From JAPLJC01 sp052326585 (lineage in GTDB: Bacteria > Desulfobacterota > Desulfobaccia > Desulfobaccales > 0-14-0-80-60-11): a DNA stretch of 64,000 bases. Under the pieces are notes generated by a model, which made no database searches, was not told the origin of the DNA, and worked only from the letters and a program-made list of their open reading frames with translations. Below, in pieces: positions 8,361 through 18,127 of this stretch. The DNA is taken from contig JBKQLU010000029.1 of the NCBI GenBank assembly GCA_052326585.1, forward strand, positions 1 through 64,000. The letters run 5' to 3'. The position numbers were made by a program, and so were the translations under genes. Position 1 is the first letter of the stretch. The number at the start of each line of letters is the position of its first letter.

Positions 8361-8646
8361 ATGGGGTGCAAAAGACTCGTATCCAGCCAAAGATGGCTTC
8401 CCGCCTTCACCTTGTTCTTGCTTTCTCTGTTCCTGCCCCAGGTTTATGGGATGGAAACCCCGCCGGCGCCCCAGGAGAACTTGAAGCTGCATTCCTTTAA
8501 GATAGAGGGTAATAAGCTCATAAAAACCGCGGAGATCAAAAAGGAATTATCCGAAAAGCGGCCCTCGCTTTGGACCTTTTGGAAAGGAGAACCCGCCTTT
8601 CGCCGGGCTGACCTCGATTACGATGTGGACCGCCTGAAGATCCCTT
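8361..8646 (+). pseudogene. tamA: 5' stub of a TamA/BamA-type outer-membrane protein gene
   Basis: The frame starts with a signal peptide (MGCKRLVSSQRW then a Leu/Phe-rich core to about residue 30). It continues with a POTRA-like segment (LKLHSFKIEGNKLIKTAEIKKEL) and DLDYDVDRLKI, where the family normally continues with FYQRQGF-like sequence. At about 8640-8646 the homology stops abruptly and a TamB-like sequence continues in a different frame. The remaining POTRA domains and the whole beta-barrel are absent. The reading frame continues to 8825 only as out-of-frame translation of the tamB part. This is the 5' remnant of tamA after a large deletion. Confidence 0.7.
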
Positions 8647-10221
8647 TCAGTCCAGAGTCTGAATGCCAAGCTGCTGCAACCGGCAGGCTATCAGGCGGCG
8701 GGAAACCTCAGCGGCCAGGCCTCCCTGGGCGGCACCCCCCGGGCCCCCACCGTCAACGGCAATTTCACCCTGGCCTCGGGGCAGATTCAAGAGGTGAAAA
8801 TCACCGCCCTGGCGACTACTTTTAGCTATAGTCCCAACCAGTTGCAGCTCTCCGGGTATTTGGAGGCAGGTCCCCAACCCCGGCACGCCCGGCTCACCTG
8901 GAAAGGGACGGTGCCCGTGGAATTCTCCGTCATTCCCTGGCGCTACCGCCTGGGGGATCAAGGACTCGACCTCCAGGTGCAGAGCGAAAAGGCGAACCTC
9001 TCCTGGTTGGCTGCCTGCACTCCCGAAATCCAATCGGCCGAAGGGCAGGTGGACATGCTGGTGTCGGCTAAAGGGGATCCACACCAACCGCAAGTGTCCG
9101 GGTCAGTCCGCTGGGGGGCCGGGGCAGTACAACTGCGCCAGACTGGCCTGTCTTATCGGCTGCGGCCGGGGGAAGTTCGCTTGCAGGGGGAGCAGGTGGC
9201 CATCCCGGGCCTAACCCTGGAAAGCCAGGGCACCCTCACTCTTTCAGGGAATTTAAACTTGCGGGGCGGCTCCGGCGTTGAGACCCGGCTCCAGGGCTTC
9301 CAATTGCTGGACCGGGGCGGCAATCAAATCTGGCTCGATGGGGCGATTCATCTGAGCGGCCCCAGCGAGCGCCTGGTGGCCAACGGGCAGATCACGGTAT
9401 CCAAGGCCCTGCTGCGTCCCACCTTGTTTAGCGGTGGCCTGGACCCGGATATCGTGTTGGGGCAGCAAAAATCGGCCCCGCCTAAAGCCGGGCGGAGACT
9501 CTCCCCTTATCAGAATATGGCGATTGACGTGTCCATCGCCAGCCGTGGCAATGTCCGTCTCAAGGATACCAAGGGTCAAGCGGATCTTGCCATTAATCTC
9601 AAGGCGGCTAAAAAGCCGGGGCAAGAATTGGCCGTGGGCGGGACTATCCGGGCTCTCAAGGGCACCCTGACCGTCGAAAATCGTTCTTTCACAGTGGAGT
9701 GGGCCCTGGTCACCCTGCCGGGCGTTCCGGACAAGCCCATGCTGGTGGATGTCAGGGCTTTCTACGAGATGCCCACCCATGATATCATCATACTGCTCCT
9801 GGTCACGGGGGCGACCGCGAACCCCAAGATCAGCCTGGAAAGCATCCCTCCCGCGCCTCCTTCGGATGTCCTGTCATATCTGGTCTTTGGTGGCCCGGCC
9901 GCCTCCCTGACCACGTCGCAATATCTGTCCCTAGGGGCGCAAAGTGTGGGGGGGAGTCTGACCAACCAGACAGTGGGTGAAGCCCTGGGAGCCGCCCTGC
10001 CCTATCTCAGCAATAACGGCGCCAGCGGGCCAGCGGCGGTCCTGAAGAAACAGATCACCCCCAATACCAGTATATCTTACGGACAAAACCTGAACGAAAT
10101 AACGGGGCAATATGAGAAACAGGCGGTAATCGAATATAAGGTCAATCGGAACTTGAGTCTCGATTCAGTGATCGCCCCCCGCAACCCGGGAGCAGATGTG
10201 CTCTATAAGTATGAATGGTAG
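8641..10221 (+). pseudogene. tamB: 3' part of TamB (DUF490 translocation/lipid-transport protein)
   Basis: About 525 C-terminal residues of a TamB-family protein. Long beta-rich repeats are followed by the conserved DUF490 region, including LRLVTGATANPKISLES-type sequence (here LLLVTGATANPKISLES), PPSDVLSYLVFGG and a C-terminal DVLYKYEW. TamB spans the periplasm and helps phospholipid or outer-membrane protein delivery with TamA. Homology begins at about 8641, directly after the tamA stub but in another frame; a TGA lies at 8635-8637 in the tamB frame. Translation could start internally at GTG 8794, giving 475 aa without a signal peptide, so a functional product is unlikely. A full TamB is well over 1000 residues. 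Confidence 0.7.
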
Positions 10222-10225
10222 GGGG

Positions 10226-10255
10226 GAAGCCGGTCACCGGGACGCCGGTTTTTCT
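10226..10255 (+). terminator. Probable terminator after tamB
   Basis: GC-rich interrupted hairpin (AAGCCGG ... CCGGTT with one bulge) followed by TTTTTCTT, five bases after the tamB stop. Confidence 0.55.
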
Positions 10256-10367
10256 TAAACCGCCCGGGTTACCGAAAATGGCTACAGAAACCAAACCTAT
10301 GGGGATACCGTCAAATCAAGTCTGATTCTGGACAGGAAAGCCGTGAAACCCTGCCCCGATGTTACTG

Positions 10368-12365
10368 CTATTTTGGGGATACAATATTATTTTGGTTAAA
10401 ATTTCCCCGTAGAAAGGGGAGCCCCACATGGGAATCATTCAATATTTCGCGCACCTTTTGTGCCAGCTTGACTGGTTCGAAGGGTTTTTGGAGAAAATGG
10501 GTCTCCGGACTAAGCTTTCCGGGTCGAATAACACAATTTTCTGCATATCCTGACATAAAGACAACTTTCAGTTTTGGAAGCATCTTGACTAACCGACGGG
10601 CCAACTCCCCTCCGCTCATCTTCGGCATCACCACATCGGTCAAGAGTAAATCGATCTGTCCCTTATGGTTCTCATACAACTGAAGAGCTTCTAATCCCTG
10701 GGTCGCCTCCAATACCTCATAGCCATATTTCCGGAGAGATGCTGAGATCACGACCCGGAGCATTAACTCATCTTCCACTACCAGGATAGTTTCTCGTCCG
10801 TGCAACGAGCTTAAAGAAGTTTCCTTCGCCTTGGCCGCCAAGACCATCTTTTTGGTGTGCGGAAAATAGATCTTGAAGGTTGTCCCCTTGCCGACCTGGC
10901 TGGATACTTCGATGTGGCTTCCGGATTGCTTGATAATCCCGTACACGGTGGCGAGACCAAGTCCTGTTCCTTTGCCTGGTTCCTTGGTGCTAAAAAAGGG
11001 TTCGAATATGCGGGCTTGGATTTCCGTATCCATGCCCACGCCATTATCGCTTATGGCCAGAACTACATAGGAACCGGGTCTCAGGTCTTCATGCTCCAGG
11101 GTTTTCCCATTCAAAGCAACATTGGCAGTTTCAATGAGGAGTTTGCCACCGTGAGGCATAGCATCTCGGGCGTTAATTGCAATGTTCATGATTACCTGTT
11201 CAATCTGTCCAGGATCTGCTTCCATCATTTTCAACTTCGGGTCAAGTATCGTCACCAAGTCAATGTCTTCCCCGATAAGACGCTGGAGCATCCTGCTTAT
11301 CTCGGTGACAATGCCATTCAGATTGAATATTTCAGGCTGCAAAATCTGCTTGCTGCTAAAAGCCAGAAGTTGACGAATCAGCGAAATGGCCCTTTTTGAG
11401 GCCTTTAATATTTCCTCGGTATGCTGGTGCAATGGATCAGCTTCCCGGAGTTTCTCCTTAATCATTGTACTAAAGCACATGATGGCCATAAGTAAGTTAT
11501 TGAAGTCGTGGGCTACGCCACCTGCCGGCCTGCCAACGGCCTCCATTTTTTGCGCTTGGATAAACTGATCTTGCAGTTGTTTATTTTGGGTAATATCCAT
11601 GAAGTATCCCAGGGTGGCCCTACTTCCTTTGCACTGGATGGGAGTAACCTTTTCCATAATCCATTTGGTCTTCCCATCTTTGGTGATATGTCTATATTCA
11701 TAAGGGGTGGAATTTCTCCTTGCCAACATATCACGGGCTCTTTGTTTGACCTTAGCCCGGTCATCCGGATGGACCAAATCCAAAGGTTTTATGGTGGAAA
11801 GTTCATCTCTGCTGTATGAGGTAACTTCACGAAAACTTCGGTTAGTAAGTTGAAATTTTCTGTGCATGATAATATAAATCCCAACGGGGGAATTCGTGAT
11901 CAGGGTTTTGGACAGTTCTTCTGCTTCCTTGCGTTCGCTAATATCCTGCATGAAGCCTTCATAATAAAGGATCTCACCCTCTTTGCTCTGAACCACTCGG
12001 GCAGTTTCCGATATCCAGAAGGTGCTGCCATCCTTACGGAAGGCCTGATATTCAAAGGCCTTGACAAATTCATCCCGCTCTATCAATTGTTGGAAATCGA
12101 CGCGACGCTGCGTGTCTACGTAAATTTGGTTTTTGATGTCGGTTATATTAGCCAATAGCTCCTCGGGGGATTCATAGCCAAACATTCTGGCCATGGCGGG
12201 GTTAGCGGCAATATAACGCCCATCTTGAGTGCTTTGAAAAATCCCCTCCAATGCATTTTCAAAAATGCTTTGGTACTTTTCTTCAGCCCGTCGTAACGCC
12301 TGTTCTATCGACTTGCGAGAAGCAATTTCCCGTTTTAATTGCCTATAACTTTCTTTGATTTCCAT
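10368..12365 (-). CDS. PAS-PAS hybrid sensor histidine kinase with receiver domain
   Basis: A 665-aa soluble hybrid kinase. It has an N-terminal coiled segment, PAS domain 1 (about 25-145), PAS domain 2 (about 150-270), a HisKA dimerisation domain with phospho-acceptor His in GVAHDFNN, and a HATPase_c domain with ARDAMPHGG, DNGVGMD and GKGTGLGLATVYG. A C-terminal receiver domain has LLTDVVMPKM (phospho-Asp) and FLQKPF (conserved Lys). There is no membrane segment, so it senses a cytoplasmic signal such as redox state, a cofactor or a ligand. No response regulator with an output domain is adjacent, so it may phosphorylate a distant partner. The start follows CAGGAAT. It is an orphan between tamB and treY. 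Confidence 0.92.
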   Translation of the reverse strand: MEIKESYRQLKREIASRKSIEQALRRAEEKYQSIFENALEGIFQSTQDGRYIAANPAMARMFGYESPEELLANITDIKNQIYVDTQRRVDFQQLIERDEFVKAFEYQAFRKDGSTFWISETARVVQSKEGEILYYEGFMQDISERKEAEELSKTLITNSPVGIYIIMHRKFQLTNRSFREVTSYSRDELSTIKPLDLVHPDDRAKVKQRARDMLARRNSTPYEYRHITKDGKTKWIMEKVTPIQCKGSRATLGYFMDITQNKQLQDQFIQAQKMEAVGRPAGGVAHDFNNLLMAIMCFSTMIKEKLREADPLHQHTEEILKASKRAISLIRQLLAFSSKQILQPEIFNLNGIVTEISRMLQRLIGEDIDLVTILDPKLKMMEADPGQIEQVIMNIAINARDAMPHGGKLLIETANVALNGKTLEHEDLRPGSYVVLAISDNGVGMDTEIQARIFEPFFSTKEPGKGTGLGLATVYGIIKQSGSHIEVSSQVGKGTTFKIYFPHTKKMVLAAKAKETSLSSLHGRETILVVEDELMLRVVISASLRKYGYEVLEATQGLEALQLYENHKGQIDLLLTDVVMPKMSGGELARRLVKMLPKLKVVFMSGYAENCVIRPGKLSPETHFLQKPFEPVKLAQKVREILNDSHVGLPFLRGNFNQNNIVSPK

Positions 12366-12800
12366 ATTCCTGAGGCCTTAAATAAAGCGTTGAGCTATTC
12401 TTCTCAACATTGCGCAATATCGCCCCTTTAGTATTAATTCCCTTTGGAGCCGGGGGGCTTCGCGTTAATCGTTTTCTAGGATGGGAACAGTATCGCCTGT
12501 ATTCCAGAAATTCAAATAGGGGAAACCCTGATTTTTAGTAAGAGTATTCCTGATTCAATGAATAGAGGCAAATTCAATAACCGTTATTGCTTATTAGGTA
12601 CGCACTGCGAAATTAGAGGAATGATAGATGTCTTAAGCGGTTCCTTAAGATGGCTTGCTGTAAAGGGAAAGGAGGGGGCCTGAAGAGCGGCTATCTGCTA
12701 TATCTCCGCATTTCGCCATCCGGCTGGTTGGCTGCAGATATGCTCATCATAGCTGTACCTCAGAACCTTGTGGCATTCTCCGGGAAAATTTCGGGGGACC
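12366..12800. other. Gap with no gene seen
   Basis: Between the start of the histidine kinase gene and the end of treY. The half near the kinase is AT-rich and probably holds its promoter. I see no coding frame with a ribosome site, no RNA signature and no strong hairpin. Confidence 0.4.
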
Positions 12801-15674
12801 TCAGCTCCCGGGAGACCCGGAAAGCAAGGCCAACGGCAGGTCCTGGAAGATAGTCTCTAGGGGAAGGGTAGTAAGATTGGCGGATTTCCCGGCCTCATAG
12901 GACTTGCCGGTTAAAATGTCCAGCCATCTTCCCGGGGCTTCCGGAGGCAGACTGAGAAGAGTTTCCCCCCATGCTGCCCGGCCGACGGGAGGCTGACCCG
13001 GCGTGCCCATTTGGGTATAAAATCTGCCTGCTGCTGCCAGAACCCAGGCGTTTCCCTGCCTGCGGGCAAAGGCCAGCAGGTTTTTTCCCCGCTCTCCCCG
13101 GGCCTCCAGAGGAAGGTAGTCCCCCTGCCGGAACAGGTCCGGGGAGTCCTTACGAAGGTTGAGGGCCCGGTAAATAATATAGAGTTTAAGCCGGCCGTCT
13201 TGCCAATGGGAAAGCATCTCGGCAATCAGGGATTCCTTCCCTTTCTCTTCTTGCCGCTTCAACTTCTGGAGAAGGCGAACCCGTTTAGTGAAATCGACCG
13301 GGCGCCGATTGTCGGGGTCCACCAGGCTAAAGTCCCACAGTTCCGTGCCCTGGTAAAAATCGGGCACCCCGGGCGCGGCCGCCTTCAGCAGCACCTGGGA
13401 TAGAGAGTTCAAGGCTCCGTAGTAAGCGAGACGGGATTGCATCTTGAGGAAATCCGCCAGGAACTCCTGATTCTGAGATTCATCGAAGATCCGGTCCACA
13501 AAGGCCAGCAGCCCATTCTCATGCTCCACCTGGGGAGAGACCCAGCGGGTATGCACCATGGCCTCCCGGGCCGCTTTAATCATGTAACTCTTGAGCCGTT
13601 CCTTAAATGCCGGGATCTCCGCCGGGTCCAGCGGCCAGGCCCCCAACATGGTCTGGTAGAGAAAAATCTCCTGATTCCGGTCCGGCACCGGCTGGCCGTT
13701 CACCTCGGCTTTTCGGCCCAGGTTCAGGCTGCTCCACCGCTTCAGGCCTGCCTCCCACTCCCCGGGAATCTCGGCAAGGACGTTGAGGCGGGCCCGGACG
13801 TCTTCACTCCTCTTGGTGTCATGGGTGGAGGTGGCGTTCAAGGTGTGCGGGCAGGACTTTTGCCGCTGCCGGTTAAACCGGTGAAAGTCCGCCGTACTCA
13901 CGGCGGAGAAGCTCCCTCCAACTTCGTTTAAGGAGATCAATGGGTTATAAATATATAAGGCCGTATCTTCAAGTCCCTTGGCCATAATGGGGCCGGTGAA
14001 CTGCTGCAAGTTCATGACGAAAAAGAGCCAGTCCCGTTTCTGTTCCTCCCGCAGATAGGGAGGAAATTTAAGGGAGAGGACTCGCTCCAGGAAGTCGAGG
14101 GCCAACCGGTTCAGGTGGGGATGGCGCCGGCGGACCTCGGCGCAGGTCCTCTCCACAATGGCCCGATTCCGGGGTTCGATCTTCAGGCTGCGGATATAGG
14201 TGCGATAGACCGGCAGCGCGGCCATTACTTCCACCAGGGCTGCCCTCAGGTCCAGCCGGGAAATGTCCCGGGCCTGCCGGTCGTGAATCGCCATCAGGCT
14301 CAGATAGTAGACATGGTTCTCCACTTCCCCGCCGAACATGGCCCCCAGGATGAGCCACTTTTTGTCGGCGATCAACTCCGGCAAGTCCACCGCGGTCTCG
14401 ACAAAGCCGCGGTAAATCTTTTGCAGCTCTTGGAACCCTTGCTTGTCGACGAAGAGGCCATTGACCTGGTTTAGAAAATCATAGCCGGTGGTGCCGGCCA
14501 CCGGCCAGGCCTTGGGCAAGGTTTCCCCTGGGGCCAGGATCTTCTCCACGACGATATAAAAGGCAGGAGGCTTCTTGGACCGCGCTTTTCCCGGCGGAGA
14601 GAAACGAGCTTGGAGGCGCTGCAGGTAATCCAGGGGATCATAGAGGCCGTCGACGTGGTCGATCCTCAGTCCCGAAATCTTCCCGGCATCCGCCAGGTCG
14701 AAGAGCAGGCCATGTTTGAGGGCCTCAAAGACCTTTGGGTCTTCGATGCGAATACCGATCAAATCGTTGATGCTGAAAAACCGCCGGTAGTTGATGATCT
14801 CCAGGCCTACCTGCCAGAAGGCCAGGCGGTAATGCTGCCGTTGCAGGAGCTGGTCCATGGAGTCGAAGGTTTCCGGTTCTCCCTTGCGGCCGTTGAAGGT
14901 CTTGAGAGTTTCCTCCAAAACCTTCCTTACCTTCGGGGCCCCCTGGTAGAGAAGCCAGAGGTTTTTCTTGATGATCTCTTTGTCCCGTTGCCGGTCTCTG
15001 ACCTTCTTGGGGCTGGTGAGGTGGCGGGAAGGCAGGTTGGCGATCATGCTGACGATGCCCATAAGGGCGATGGTGGCCGGACTCTCTTCGCCCAGGTCCT
15101 GCACCAGCCGCGCCAGCGTGGGAGCCAGGATCTCGTGGTAGGTCCCGGGGGCCAGAGGAAACTTGTTCTCGTAATAATTGATAAAAAACCCGCCCGCTTC
15201 CAGGGTCAGATGGAGTTCCTGGTCCTCCAGGGTCTGGCCGTAAGGCCGTCCCAGGATGGGGAGCAACAGCTTGTCCTCCAGGATGCGGTTGGGGGGATGC
15301 CAGTCGATATCGAAGAAGATGGCGTATGGCGAACCCGGCCCGTTTTCCAGGACTTCCATCCACCAGGGATTGTCAGGGCTCAAGGCCATGTGATTGGGAA
15401 CTATATCGAACAGCAGCCCCATCTCCCGGTTTTTCAGGGCCTGGGCCAGGTTATCGAAGGCCCGGGGCGGGCCGAGCTCCCGGCTTAACTTCATGGGGTT
15501 GGTTACCGAGTAGCCGTGGAGGCTTCCCCGGCTGGCCTGGAAAAGGGGCGAGGCATAAATGTCGGTGACCCCAAGCTCGTGCAAGTAGGGCACCAGGGCC
15601 GCCGCGGCGGCGAACTTGAAGTTGCGGTTGAATTGCAGCCGATAGGTAGCCCCGGGCACTCTAAGGCTGGTCAT
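12801..15674 (-). CDS. treY: Malto-oligosyltrehalose synthase TreY
   Basis: GH13 family enzyme of 957 aa that converts the reducing-end alpha-1,4 bond of maltodextrins or glycogen into an alpha-1,1 bond, giving maltooligosyl-trehalose for TreZ. Visible features are the N-terminal PGATYRLQFNRNF, the region HGYSVTNPMKLS, the nucleophile Asp in SGLRIDHVDGLYDPLDYL, the acid/base Glu in FYIVVEKIL, and the third Asp in STHDTKRSEDVRARL. I place the start at 15674 (MTSLRVPG) because TTAGGAGAG precedes it; an upstream frame extension would overlap the previous gene. It is the last gene of a TreZ-GH57-TreY run, 26 bases after the GH57 stop. Length is at the long end of normal for TreY. Confidence 0.95.
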   Translation of the reverse strand: MTSLRVPGATYRLQFNRNFKFAAAAALVPYLHELGVTDIYASPLFQASRGSLHGYSVTNPMKLSRELGPPRAFDNLAQALKNREMGLLFDIVPNHMALSPDNPWWMEVLENGPGSPYAIFFDIDWHPPNRILEDKLLLPILGRPYGQTLEDQELHLTLEAGGFFINYYENKFPLAPGTYHEILAPTLARLVQDLGEESPATIALMGIVSMIANLPSRHLTSPKKVRDRQRDKEIIKKNLWLLYQGAPKVRKVLEETLKTFNGRKGEPETFDSMDQLLQRQHYRLAFWQVGLEIINYRRFFSINDLIGIRIEDPKVFEALKHGLLFDLADAGKISGLRIDHVDGLYDPLDYLQRLQARFSPPGKARSKKPPAFYIVVEKILAPGETLPKAWPVAGTTGYDFLNQVNGLFVDKQGFQELQKIYRGFVETAVDLPELIADKKWLILGAMFGGEVENHVYYLSLMAIHDRQARDISRLDLRAALVEVMAALPVYRTYIRSLKIEPRNRAIVERTCAEVRRRHPHLNRLALDFLERVLSLKFPPYLREEQKRDWLFFVMNLQQFTGPIMAKGLEDTALYIYNPLISLNEVGGSFSAVSTADFHRFNRQRQKSCPHTLNATSTHDTKRSEDVRARLNVLAEIPGEWEAGLKRWSSLNLGRKAEVNGQPVPDRNQEIFLYQTMLGAWPLDPAEIPAFKERLKSYMIKAAREAMVHTRWVSPQVEHENGLLAFVDRIFDESQNQEFLADFLKMQSRLAYYGALNSLSQVLLKAAAPGVPDFYQGTELWDFSLVDPDNRRPVDFTKRVRLLQKLKRQEEKGKESLIAEMLSHWQDGRLKLYIIYRALNLRKDSPDLFRQGDYLPLEARGERGKNLLAFARRQGNAWVLAAAGRFYTQMGTPGQPPVGRAAWGETLLSLPPEAPGRWLDILTGKSYEAGKSANLTTLPLETIFQDLPLALLSGSPGS

Positions 15675-15700
15675 CTTCTCTCCTAAGCGGAGGCGATTCG

Positions 15701-18127
15701 CTAGTCGACTTTGACGGAGAGGTCCCGGCCCAAGGGCAGGAAAATCGCCAACCAGTCTTTGGCCGCGGCTTCGCCGTGTTCGGCCTTCCAGCGCCATTCC
15801 GGTAAGACCGTGCGGGCCATCTCATAATAGATATTCTGCACGTTCCACAGCATCACTTCGAAAGGCATAGTCTTCGCCAGGCTCACCGCCGCGGCCAGTT
15901 GCCGCAGGGCGCTGAAATCGCCGGGGGCCTCCCGAAACCAGGCTGCCAGCCGTTCCAGGGTCAGCCGCAAGGTGTATTCCAGGCTGACGCCGTCAAGGTT
16001 CACCTTCAGAGCCCGAGCCTCCACCACGAGGGTCTGAATGGCCTCCGGATCGATTTCGCCGCTTTCGAAGGCCTGGTGCAGATAAAAATTTAACACGAAT
16101 TCCGCGGTGCAAGGCAAGGGTTCGGGCAGGGGGATGCCCATATCGATGAGGAAACGCATGAAGGCCAGATGGTAGTCATAACTTTTACGGTAGGTGAAGC
16201 GGGTCCCTTCCAGGCTCGATTCCATGATGCGATTCAGCACCCGGCGCTGCTCGTCCCGGAAGAGGGAGCGCAGGGAGTAGGAGCTGGCCCCGAAGTGCCG
16301 GTCGAGACGATGGATGGTTTCGGAGAATTCCCCGGTGGCGAAGCCTGCCGACACGTCCCGCACCATGGCCCCATAAGCCTCCAGGTTCTTGAACTTTTGG
16401 ATCCCGGTGCAGAGATTTTGCTCGCCGAAATAGAGGGCGCCGAAATTAAGGGTGGCCGCTTCCCCGGTGGTCTCCGAGGTAATCCGCACCCGGCCCACCG
16501 CCAGCCTGGCAACCCCAACCTCGGAAAGCTGGTAGTCTTCCTGATCCGCAGAGTAACAATAAATCTTGGCCTGCTTGGGATAGACCTCAAAGAGGGAGCT
16601 GACCGCATAATGGGCCCCCACCTTCTCCAGATCCAGCATGTTCGGTTTCACCAATTTTTCATAGATCAGGCGCCCGTTCTCATATTCGGGAAGGTTGCTT
16701 TTGGCCTGCTCCAACCGCGCCAGGAAATCGTTCTCCAGCGCCTTGCCGCCGACGTCCTCCATGAGGCGGAGAGCCCGGCCGGCATACTGGATAACCTGCA
16801 CCGTTTCAAGGCCGGAGAGTTCGTCGAAGAACCAGCCGCAACTGGTGTACATGAGCATGGCGCTGCGCTGGACTCCCAGGAGTTTTAAAACCGCCACCCG
16901 GTCCTCGCCGGACAGCTCCCGGGAGGCATGCCCTTTCAGAAAGTTATCGAGGTTCTTCGGGCCGCGGTCCAGGATGACCCGGATATAGTCGTTCCGGGCC
17001 GCCCAGGGGTCTTTCAGATATTGCCCCGCCTTCTCTTCAAAAAGTGGGGCCAAAGTGTCCCGGAGCCAGTCCAGGGCTTCTCGCAAGGGGGTCCGCCAGA
17101 CCTGGTTCCAGCCGGGATGGCCGCCGCTGTTGCAGCCGCAATCCCCCCGCCACCGCTCCACCCCATGGGCGCAACTCCAGGAGGTGCTCTCGAAGATTTC
17201 GGCCTCGTGGGTAGGGGGACATTTTGCCAGGTATTCTCCGTAGTTGGTCAGCTTGGCGAGATGGTTTTCCTCAATGTAGTGCAAGGCGTAGGTCAGCGCC
17301 ATGTCGCCAAAGCGCTGATGATGCCCGTAGGTCTCGCCGTCAGTAGCGATATGCGACAACTGGGGCCGCTGGCGGTCATCGGAAAAGACCGCCGCCAGCC
17401 GCAGGGCCAGGTCTTCGCCCCGTTTCAGCAGGCCCTCGAAGGCCACGGCCCGGGAGATGGGACCGTCATAGAAAAACACGGCTATTTTGCGGCCCGAGGG
17501 CAGATTGATCTGGTAAGCCATGGTGGGGTCGATGGAGGCGTTGCCCACATCCACCCAGGCCGCCTGGCCGATCTGGCGCGCCTGCCGGGCCTGATGGGGG
17601 GCCAGGATGGTGAACCGCATCCCCAGCTCCGCCATAAGGTCCAGGGTCTCCAGATCCACCGCGGTCTCCGGGAGCCACATGCCTTCCGGAGCCCGGCCGA
17701 AGTGGAACTCAAAGTCCCGAATCCCCCAGACGATCTGGGTATATTTGTCCCGCCGGTTGGCCAGGGGCATAATCGGGTGATTATATGCCTGGGCCAGGGC
17801 CGAGCCATGACCCGAGAAATTGTTCTGACTCATCCGGTCGGCCGCCAGAATGCCTTCGTAGGTCTCCGGGGCCTTGAGCCGCATCCAGGCCAGGAGGGTG
17901 GGGCCGAAGTTGAAGCTGATCTTGGCATAATTGTTGGGCAGGTCCACAATGCGGTTTTCCCCGTCCAGGAGGCGGGAGGCCGTGTTGGGGGCGTAACACT
18001 CGGCGCAAATGCGCTCATCCCAGTCGTGAAACGGGTAGGCTGAATCCTGGACCTCGATGTCTTCGAGCCAGGGGTTTTCCCGAGGCGGCTGGTAAAAATG
18101 GCCGTGAATGCAGATATACCTCTCCAT
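15701..18127 (-). CDS. GH57 glycoside hydrolase with DUF3536-type C-terminus
   Basis: An 808-aa enzyme starting MERYICIHGHFYQPPREN, the GH57 motif 1. Other GH57 motifs are present: PEGMWLPETAVD contains the likely catalytic Glu, and SHIATDGETYGHHQRFG contains the catalytic Asp. GH57 enzymes act on alpha-glucans (amylase, branching or glucanotransferase activities); the exact reaction cannot be told. The start codon shares its A with the TGA stop of treZ (TGATG), so translation is coupled; longer upstream starts would run deep into treZ. The gene sits between treZ and treY, so it probably trims or remodels glucan for trehalose synthesis. The C-terminal 450 residues are mostly helical, as in the DUF3536 subgroup. 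Confidence 0.9.
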   Translation of the reverse strand: MERYICIHGHFYQPPRENPWLEDIEVQDSAYPFHDWDERICAECYAPNTASRLLDGENRIVDLPNNYAKISFNFGPTLLAWMRLKAPETYEGILAADRMSQNNFSGHGSALAQAYNHPIMPLANRRDKYTQIVWGIRDFEFHFGRAPEGMWLPETAVDLETLDLMAELGMRFTILAPHQARQARQIGQAAWVDVGNASIDPTMAYQINLPSGRKIAVFFYDGPISRAVAFEGLLKRGEDLALRLAAVFSDDRQRPQLSHIATDGETYGHHQRFGDMALTYALHYIEENHLAKLTNYGEYLAKCPPTHEAEIFESTSWSCAHGVERWRGDCGCNSGGHPGWNQVWRTPLREALDWLRDTLAPLFEEKAGQYLKDPWAARNDYIRVILDRGPKNLDNFLKGHASRELSGEDRVAVLKLLGVQRSAMLMYTSCGWFFDELSGLETVQVIQYAGRALRLMEDVGGKALENDFLARLEQAKSNLPEYENGRLIYEKLVKPNMLDLEKVGAHYAVSSLFEVYPKQAKIYCYSADQEDYQLSEVGVARLAVGRVRITSETTGEAATLNFGALYFGEQNLCTGIQKFKNLEAYGAMVRDVSAGFATGEFSETIHRLDRHFGASSYSLRSLFRDEQRRVLNRIMESSLEGTRFTYRKSYDYHLAFMRFLIDMGIPLPEPLPCTAEFVLNFYLHQAFESGEIDPEAIQTLVVEARALKVNLDGVSLEYTLRLTLERLAAWFREAPGDFSALRQLAAAVSLAKTMPFEVMLWNVQNIYYEMARTVLPEWRWKAEHGEAAAKDWLAIFLPLGRDLSVKVD

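Noticed and set aside
8794..10221. TamB part as an intact gene starting at GTG 8794
   Set aside because: TamB homology clearly starts earlier (about 8641) in the same frame, there is no signal anchor, and it is joined to a tamA stub; listed as a pseudogene.
16928..18043. 371-codon plus-strand frame opposite the GH57 gene
   Set aside because: Antisense of conserved GH57 motifs; no ribosome site or domain.
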